A stretch of 6,106 nt of DNA from the NCBI GenBank assembly GCA_026389055.1, contig JAPLIO010000247.1, forward strand, positions 1-6,106. Direction: 5' to 3'. The position numbers were made by a program, and so were the translations under genes. The notes under the pieces were generated by a model. That model was not told where the DNA came from. It did no database searches and saw nothing but the letters and a program-made list of their open reading frames with translations. Of the stretch, positions 1 to 4,416 are shown piece after piece; the first letter of the stretch is position 1, and every line of letters starts with the position of its first letter. The stretch is from Candidatus Melainabacteria bacterium. Lineage in GTDB: Bacteria > Cyanobacteriota > Vampirovibrionia > Vampirovibrionales > JAJTHC01.

Positions 1-20
1 ATGATAAGTTGGATCATCAC
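1..20 (-). CDS. Probable 5' end of a gene leaving the left edge
   Basis: On the minus strand an AAAGGAG Shine-Dalgarno sequence (35 down to 29) is followed, after 8 bases, by GTG at 20-18 and immediately by ATG at 17-15. Reading on gives Met-Ile-Gln-Leu-Ile before the edge. ATG at 17 (11 bases from the SD) and GTG at 20 (8 bases) are both workable starts. Only five or six codons are visible, so neither a family nor a function can be given. The call rests on the very good SD match and its spacing. If real, the gene is divergent from the TPR gene at 98, with about 80 bp between them. Chance occurrence in a purine-rich strand remains possible. Confidence 0.45.
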
Positions 21-28
21 TTTTTCTA

Positions 29-35
29 CTCCTTT
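29..35 (-). promoter_or_regulatory. Strong Shine-Dalgarno for the left-edge minus-strand gene
   Basis: The minus strand reads AAAGGAG here, a seven-base match to the anti-SD of 16S rRNA. It lies 8 bases before GTG (20) and 11 before ATG (17). It is the best ribosome binding site in the window and the main reason for proposing a gene at the left edge. Confidence 0.45.
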
Positions 36-56
36 CTTTTTTTTATTGTGTAAACG

Positions 57-83
57 AGGGACTGCTCCAACAGTCCCTTTTTT
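57..83 (+). terminator. Intrinsic terminator-like hairpin, + strand
   Basis: A perfect 8-bp stem, AGGGACTG (57-64) with CAGTCCCT (71-78), closes a 6-base loop (CTCCAA). It runs straight into a T-run (78-83). This is the classical rho-independent layout for transcripts moving left to right. On the minus strand the hairpin is followed by CGTTTACAC, so it would not terminate there. Its setting is odd. The neighbour to the left appears to start on the minus strand at about 20, and the TTG start of the TPR gene is only 14 bases downstream. It may end an antisense or read-through transcript, act as a leader attenuator for the TPR gene, or sit as a hairpin in the 5' leader of the left gene. Confidence 0.75.
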
Positions 84-97
84 CAACGAATTTAAAG

Positions 98-922
98 TTG
101 AAAGGTCTAGCGGAGCGTCTTCGGTTTACTAGCAAACAAAAAAGAAAGAGAACCATTGCTATTTTAAATAAAACTAAAAAGCTTTTCAAGATAACTTTAT
201 TACTTTTTTTGATAGTGCTTCTTTCTTCTAGCCCACCTGAAGCTAAAGCTGCTGATAAGCTTGAAGCTTCGCCAAAAACCGCCTCAGCTAATGCGAGTAA
301 ACCGCTTTCTGCTATTGAAGTTTACAACGAAGGCGTTAAGTTGCTAATGGCTGGGCAAACAGAACAACAACGGGGCGAAACGGCTCAAGCAGAAACCCTG
401 TTTCAGCGAGCAGAACAAGCGTTTGGGCTGGCACTAAAAACATCAAACCCTAAACTGGTTGAAGCCCAAAGCAACTTAGGCTATGTTCAGCTTTACCGAA
501 AACAATACCCGCAAGCCATCAAACAATTTAAGCTGGCACTCAAACTAAACCCTAAACACCCAGAAACGCTTCAAGGGTTGGCAATGGCCTATGTTCAACA
601 ACATCAAGCGGAAAAAGCCTTGCCCTTGTTTGAACAACTGACCCAGTTAGACCCTCAAAACCCCACCTATTGGTTTAATTTAGGCAGTACCGCCCAATGC
701 TTAAACTTAACACAACAAGCAGAAGTCGCTTATCAAGAAGTGTTAAAGTTGGCACCCAAGCAACAAGCTGCCGTTTTCAACCTTGCCACATTAAAAGAAA
801 ATACGGTAAACTACAAGGAAGCCTTAGCCTTGTATACAGGGTGTATTAAGATAGATGCTGGTTCGTTAATTGGCTTGGAAGCCATGAAACGAGCAAACCA
901 ACTAAAATCCATGAAACCTTAA
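98..922 (+). CDS. Exported tetratricopeptide-repeat protein
   Basis: 274 aa from TTG 98. The N-terminus is strongly basic (KRKR at 15-18, more lysines to 31). A hydrophobic core follows at about 32-43, then a signal-peptidase-I-like AKA site with likely cleavage after Ala51, so the mature protein should be outside the cytoplasm. After a low-complexity Ala/Ser/Lys linker (about 52-70), one degenerate repeat with a long insert (about 71-118) precedes four exact 34-residue TPR units: 119-152, 153-186, 187-220 and 221-254. These carry the usual Gly8/Ala20 pattern and end LNP, LDP, LAP and IDA. TPR arrays bind partner proteins; no catalytic domain is visible and the specific role is unknown. The start is uncertain: TTG 98 is the only ATG/GTG/TTG in frame before the hydrophobic core and has no good Shine-Dalgarno. 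ATT at 155, with a purine stretch before it, would give a more normal 32-residue signal peptide. The diguanylate cyclase gene begins 36 bp downstream, so co-transcription is likely. Confidence 0.85.
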   Translation: MKGLAERLRFTSKQKRKRTIAILNKTKKLFKITLLLFLIVLLSSSPPEAKAADKLEASPKTASANASKPLSAIEVYNEGVKLLMAGQTEQQRGETAQAETLFQRAEQAFGLALKTSNPKLVEAQSNLGYVQLYRKQYPQAIKQFKLALKLNPKHPETLQGLAMAYVQQHQAEKALPLFEQLTQLDPQNPTYWFNLGSTAQCLNLTQQAEVAYQEVLKLAPKQQAAVFNLATLKENTVNYKEALALYTGCIKIDAGSLIGLEAMKRANQLKSMKP

Positions 923-942
923 CTCATCCGTTCAACCCCAGT

Positions 943-947
943 GGGAG
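943..947 (+). promoter_or_regulatory. Shine-Dalgarno deciding the start of the diguanylate cyclase
   Basis: GGGAG lies 11 bases before ATG 959. It overlaps the other in-frame candidate, GTG 941, which has no SD of its own. It therefore favours ATG 959 as the start; two more ATG codons follow directly at 962 and 965. Confidence 0.5.
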
Positions 948-958
948 ACTGCTTCTTA

Positions 959-2104
959 ATGATGATGACTGTTGCCCCCGTTGTTTCAATCCACAAAAAT
1001 TGGTTAGCCTGTTTAGGTCTTCAAGTAGTGGCTGGTTTATTAGCACTTGCGTGTTTTAAACCCACTTCTTTAACACTAGGTATTGATATTACCCTAGGTA
1101 GCATCTTGATTTTAGTGGGGTTACTCAATAGTATTCGCCCATGGCGGGTTTCTATCCATAACCTGCTACACCCCTTCAAAAAAGGATTAGTCATTAGTTG
1201 GTTTTTGGTTAGCCTACTTTCTGTTGCGTTGCACCCAGCGTTATTGATTTTTTCGCTATTTTCAATTGTGCAATTTCAACGTTTTACACCGCAGTTTAAG
1301 CCTTCCCACGTAGCATGGATGTTGGGTTCTGCTGGGGTGTTGATAGCAGGTGCCGTTAGTTGGCATTTAACTCAATCCCCTCCCATTACAAAGATGATGG
1401 CATACGGTACGCATATCATCGCCTTGTGGATGAGTAGTTTTTTACCGTTGCTAGGGTGGTATAGTTTAACGCAAGTACAAACTAGAACCTTGCTGGAAGC
1501 CCAACAAGGGGCGTTGATGCAACAATCCACCTTGGCATTGACGGATGCCCTAACGGGCTTGGGAAACAGACGGTATTTTGACGAAACGCTTAGCAGAGAA
1601 ATGGCACGTACCAAACGCAATGCGTCTCCGCTTTCGTTGGTGTTGTTGGATATTGATTTTTTCAAGAAAATTAATGATGTTTACGGGCATACCACGGGCG
1701 ATGCTGTACTGAAAGAACTAGCCTCGTTAATGGCTACTAATCTTAGGCAGTGTGATTGGATAGCCCGTTATGGTGGGGAAGAATACGCCTTAATTTTACC
1801 AGATACGCCTTGTTTGGAAGCCCTTAAACTGTTGGAACGACTTCGGTTGTTGGTGGAAAAACAGGTGTTTGCCAGAGACCATTCCCCCATGAAAATAACC
1901 GTTAGTATGGGTATTACGCAGTATGATGTGAAGCGTCATACCTTGGAAAGCTTGATTGAAGAAGCGGATGAAGCACTGTATGAAGCCAAAAACCATGGTA
2001 GAAACCAAGTGCGGGTTTATGGGCTTGGGGCTTCGGGCGATACGTTGGTTAGCCCTCAGGCGTTGATTGAAGCACGGCACGCCAGCCTTTATTCCGTAGG
2101 CTAA
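959..2104 (+). CDS. Membrane-bound diguanylate cyclase (GGDEF domain)
   Basis: 381 aa from ATG 959; GTG 941 would add six residues. The N-terminal half has about six hydrophobic segments (near 15-33, 41-59, 76-92, 93-107, 117-136 and 149-170), forming an inner-membrane sensor region that matches no input domain I can name. A short, possibly coiled linker (171-193) leads to a complete GGDEF domain. Its landmarks are LTDALTGLGNRR (194-205), the metal-binding DID with FFKKINDVYGH (231-244), the active-site signature GGEEY (272-276, a tolerated form of GG[D/E]EF), SMGIT (316-320) and ADEALYEAKNHGRN (336-349). RQCD at 263-266, five residues before the signature, is a proper inhibitory I-site (RxxD). 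The protein should therefore condense two GTP into cyclic di-GMP in the cytoplasm under product feedback. No EAL or HD-GYP phosphodiesterase domain is present. A tail of about 25 residues follows the domain. It lies 36 bp after the TPR gene on the same strand, probably in one operon. Confidence 0.93.
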   Translation: MMMTVAPVVSIHKNWLACLGLQVVAGLLALACFKPTSLTLGIDITLGSILILVGLLNSIRPWRVSIHNLLHPFKKGLVISWFLVSLLSVALHPALLIFSLFSIVQFQRFTPQFKPSHVAWMLGSAGVLIAGAVSWHLTQSPPITKMMAYGTHIIALWMSSFLPLLGWYSLTQVQTRTLLEAQQGALMQQSTLALTDALTGLGNRRYFDETLSREMARTKRNASPLSLVLLDIDFFKKINDVYGHTTGDAVLKELASLMATNLRQCDWIARYGGEEYALILPDTPCLEALKLLERLRLLVEKQVFARDHSPMKITVSMGITQYDVKRHTLESLIEEADEALYEAKNHGRNQVRVYGLGASGDTLVSPQALIEARHASLYSVG

Positions 2105-2125
2105 CTTTAATCTGGCAAAGTATTC

Positions 2126-2168
2126 TAAATAATTCGCCCCTCCAAAGAAAAAAACGGGAAATTATTTA
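2126..2168. repeat. AT-rich inverted repeat between convergent genes
   Basis: TAAATAATT (2126-2134) is perfectly repeated in inverted form as AATTATTTA (2160-2168). A further CCC/GGG pairing (2137-2139 with 2156-2158) lies inside after a small asymmetric bulge, leaving a loop of about 16 bases. It fills the 57-bp gap between the diguanylate cyclase stop and the otsB stop, and it contains the otsB TAA. The place suits a bidirectional transcription end, but neither strand has a T-run directly after the stem; the only T-run (minus strand, 2154-2148) falls in the loop. A classical terminator call is therefore not supported. Confidence 0.35.
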
Positions 2169-2938
2169 AAATACGATAAAATAAACGCTTCAAGGGCTTG
2201 CCGAGAAACAATGCCACTCTGTGGCGTATCTGCAATAAAGGCTTCGCCTGCTTCAACCACACCAATCGCACTACCCCCTGCGGTTAGCACGGTTTGCAAT
2301 GCCTCTAAATCGGTCGTATCATCGCCACAATAAACAGGATAATGGGTGGGAACTAGTTGCATCAGTTGTTCTACGGCGTGTGATTTATTGAAATTAACAG
2401 GCAACATTTCCAGCAGCTTTTTCCCTTCCAGCAACCGTAATTGATGCGCATTGTTATTAGACGCAAAAATTGAAAACACCCTCGCTTCAATGCTTTCAAT
2501 AACCGAAGTAGATTGAACGTCTCTGAAATGGACGGCAACGGAAAAGCCTTTATCTTCTATACGAACGCCAGCAATGGTTTGAAGACTTTGCTCTAACAGG
2601 GTTCGGATGGATTGAATAGTTGCTTGTTGTTCTTGGGTAGCATGATTGATAACGCTACCCGCAATGAGGCTTTCGCCCCCGTGTAACCCATAAAACAAGA
2701 TGTTTTCTGTACTTAGCCCTGAAACGGCTAATAAAGAATCAACCCTTCTACCTGAAACCACGGCTAGTTTTACGGTGGGTAGACTAGCTAGTTTTTCTAT
2801 CGCCAACCCAATAGCTGGGGCTAACACCGCCTTTTCGGGCGATGATACGATGGGGGTCAGCGTGCCATCGTAATCTAAGATGAGAAGAACAGGCTCGTTT
2901 TGTTTGAGTTTCGTTTGAATCAATGTTAAGCAATCCAC
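2162..2938 (-). CDS. otsB: Trehalose-6-phosphate phosphatase
   Basis: 258 aa, normal for bacterial OtsB (about 250-270). It belongs to the HAD superfamily and hydrolyses trehalose-6-phosphate to trehalose in the cytoplasm. The motifs are in order: DYDGTLTPI (22-30, nucleophile Asp22 and general acid Asp24), VSGR (61-64, motif II Ser62), GLHGGE (84-89), EDKGFSVAVHFR (128-139, substrate-cap motif), EGKKLLEMLP (171-180), Lys185 (motif III) and GDDTTD (205-210, Mg2+-binding motif IV). All key residues are present. The start is GTG 2938, the first possible one after the in-frame stop at 2947. A weak GGGG SD (2951-2948) lies inside the end of otsA. The 6-bp gap to the otsA stop implies co-transcription and possibly translational coupling. 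An out-of-frame ATG at 2943 would give only a five-codon peptide overlapping the start. The gene converges with the diguanylate cyclase gene. Confidence 0.94.
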   Translation of the reverse strand: MDCLTLIQTKLKQNEPVLLILDYDGTLTPIVSSPEKAVLAPAIGLAIEKLASLPTVKLAVVSGRRVDSLLAVSGLSTENILFYGLHGGESLIAGSVINHATQEQQATIQSIRTLLEQSLQTIAGVRIEDKGFSVAVHFRDVQSTSVIESIEARVFSIFASNNNAHQLRLLEGKKLLEMLPVNFNKSHAVEQLMQLVPTHYPVYCGDDTTDLEALQTVLTAGGSAIGVVEAGEAFIADTPQSGIVSRQALEAFILSYFK

Positions 2939-2944
2939 GGCATG

Positions 2945-4309
2945 TTACCCCAACAGCTCTAAAAATTTATCTAGCCATTTATAAATATCGTTTTCCTTCA
3001 CATAGGCACGGGTTTCGCTCATGCTTTTATAGCGGACGGTTTCGTCGGTTTTCAGCACGGTGCCAATGGCTTCGGCAATCGAAGTAACATCATACGGGTT
3101 AATTAACGCACGATAGGGCATTTCTTCGGCAGCCCCCGTAAATTCGCTTAAAATAAGCTGCCCCCCATTATGGATTCTAGCAGCAACGTATTCTTTTGCC
3201 ACTAAATTAAGCCCATCCCGCAAGGCGGAAACGATGATAAAGTCTGCCAGCCGATAGTACCCCACCAAGTCTTCAAATTTTAGGTTGCTATAAATATAGT
3301 GAATGGGCGACCACCCATCTTTGGAAAACTTGCCGTTAATTCGCCCAACCATTTCATCGGTTTGGCGTTTTATTTTCATATAATCATGCACGTTAGACCG
3401 AGTAGGCACGGCTATTTGAATGTAGGAAAGCCGTTTGATATATTCAGGATTGTTATCCAGAAAGTATTCCAGCCCTTCTAATTTTTCATTCACGCCTTTG
3501 GTGTAGTCTAGCCTATCCACGCCCAGCCCAACCAGTTGCCCTGCGTACATTTTTTTAAGTTCCGCTAATTTCAGTTCGGTGGGTTCGCTGGCAGCTATTT
3601 TTTCAATTTCTTTATAATCTATGCTAATGGGTAGGGCTTCCACGCTGATGGTTCTGCCTTTGTAGATGATTTTATTATCCACACGTTCCACCTCGTGCCC
3701 CATAAAATGGTCGACGCATTCAAGGAAGTGGCGTTTGTAGCTTTCGGTATGAAAGCCAATTAAATCGCAGTTTAGCAGGCTTTCTAAAATTTCATAGCGT
3801 TTGGGGAAGATGCGGTATACTTCTAGGTTCGGGAAGGGAATGTGGAGGAAAAACCCTATTTTTTGGGTCGCTCCTTTTTCCCTTAATAGTTTGGGTACCA
3901 TCATTAATTGGTAGTCGTGCACCCAAATACGGTCTTCGGGTTCGATGATTTCCATGATTTGGTTGGCGAATTTTTGATTGACTTGCTTGTAGAAGCCCCA
4001 ATCTTTAATATCCATTTTATAGCGAGAGGTGAAGTAGTGGAACAGCGGCCAAATTTGCGTATTGCAAAAGCCTTCGTAGTAGTATTTGGTTTCTTTGGGG
4101 GTTAGTTTTACTTGTTTGACGGGGTAGGGTAACTCCAGCCCGTAGTCTTCTAGTAGTTTTTCTCCGCCGCACACCCAGATGCCTTGGTTTTTCTTCATTA
4201 CGGGGTCTAGGGCGGCAACCAGCCCACCGGGAGATTTTTCTAGGAGGATATCGTCTTTAGGTTTTTTGATGTTATACGGTGCCCTATTGGTGGCAATGAT
4301 TAATCGCAT
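2945..4309 (-). CDS. otsA: Alpha,alpha-trehalose-phosphate synthase (UDP-forming)
   Basis: 454 aa from ATG 4309. A GT-B retaining glycosyltransferase of family GT20, it joins glucose from UDP-glucose to glucose-6-phosphate, giving trehalose-6-phosphate. The visible family motifs are NR (8-9) near the N-terminus, SPGGLV (26-31, the phosphate-binding loop), Trp87, VHDYQLMMVP (130-139, Asp132), FLHIPFP (154-160, His156), VDRLDYTKG (265-273, Arg266 and Lys271, which grip the sugar-nucleotide diphosphate) and RDGLNLVAKEY (364-374, Asp365 and Glu373). Every expected active-site residue is there, and the length fits the bacterial enzyme (E. coli 474). ATG 4309 is preferred because a GAGGG SD (4324-4320) lies 10 bases ahead; in-frame TTG codons at 4318 and 4315 are too close to it. 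otsB follows after 6 bp, and purL lies 107 bp upstream on the same strand. Confidence 0.96.
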   Translation of the reverse strand: MRLIIATNRAPYNIKKPKDDILLEKSPGGLVAALDPVMKKNQGIWVCGGEKLLEDYGLELPYPVKQVKLTPKETKYYYEGFCNTQIWPLFHYFTSRYKMDIKDWGFYKQVNQKFANQIMEIIEPEDRIWVHDYQLMMVPKLLREKGATQKIGFFLHIPFPNLEVYRIFPKRYEILESLLNCDLIGFHTESYKRHFLECVDHFMGHEVERVDNKIIYKGRTISVEALPISIDYKEIEKIAASEPTELKLAELKKMYAGQLVGLGVDRLDYTKGVNEKLEGLEYFLDNNPEYIKRLSYIQIAVPTRSNVHDYMKIKRQTDEMVGRINGKFSKDGWSPIHYIYSNLKFEDLVGYYRLADFIIVSALRDGLNLVAKEYVAARIHNGGQLILSEFTGAAEEMPYRALINPYDVTSIAEAIGTVLKTDETVRYKSMSETRAYVKENDIYKWLDKFLELLG

Positions 4310-4318
4310 TGTCAACAA

Positions 4319-4324
4319 TCCCTC
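4319..4324 (-). promoter_or_regulatory. Shine-Dalgarno deciding the otsA start
   Basis: The minus strand reads GAGGGA here. The core ends 10 bases before ATG 4309 and only 1-5 bases before the two in-frame TTG codons, so it selects the ATG. Confidence 0.6.
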
Positions 4325-4336
4325 TCTTTATAAAGA
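4325..4336. promoter_or_regulatory. 12-bp perfect palindrome upstream of otsA
   Basis: TCTTTATAAAGA equals its own reverse complement, and it directly abuts the otsA SD in the 107-bp gap after purL. It could be an operator, and the TATAAA inside it resembles a -10 box. A promoter there would start the transcript almost at the SD, and no matching -35 is seen. Palindromes of this size in AT-rich DNA can occur by chance. The rest of the gap (4337-4416) shows TATTAT-like -10 candidates without good -35 partners, and no terminator after purL. Confidence 0.3.
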
Positions 4337-4416
4337 TTAGAACGACTATTGAATGTTTGTCCTGCGATAATAGTAGCACTGGTTTGCGGTTTTTCAGTAT
4401 GAAGAAAGTATTAAGT

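Noticed and set aside
1..132. Open + strand frame beginning with ATG at position 1 and ending with TAG at 130-132
   Set aside because: Its predicted peptide is dominated by the poly-T tract and the terminator hairpin, it has no visible SD, and it overlaps the TPR gene in another frame. It looks like chance.
98..132. Promoter with TTGAAA (98-103) as -35 for the TPR unit
   Set aside because: No -10-like hexamer falls 16-18 bases downstream, and the site would lie inside the coding sequence if TTG 98 is used.
1372..2080. Two minus-strand open frames (1372-1665 and 1796-2080)
   Set aside because: They lie wholly inside the GGDEF protein gene, whose motifs are unmistakable. Their translations show no domain pattern.
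3299..4105. Short open frames inside otsA on both strands (3299-3481, 3792-4001, 3908-4105)
   Set aside because: otsA carries every family motif across this stretch in one frame. These are shadows without SD or recognisable content.
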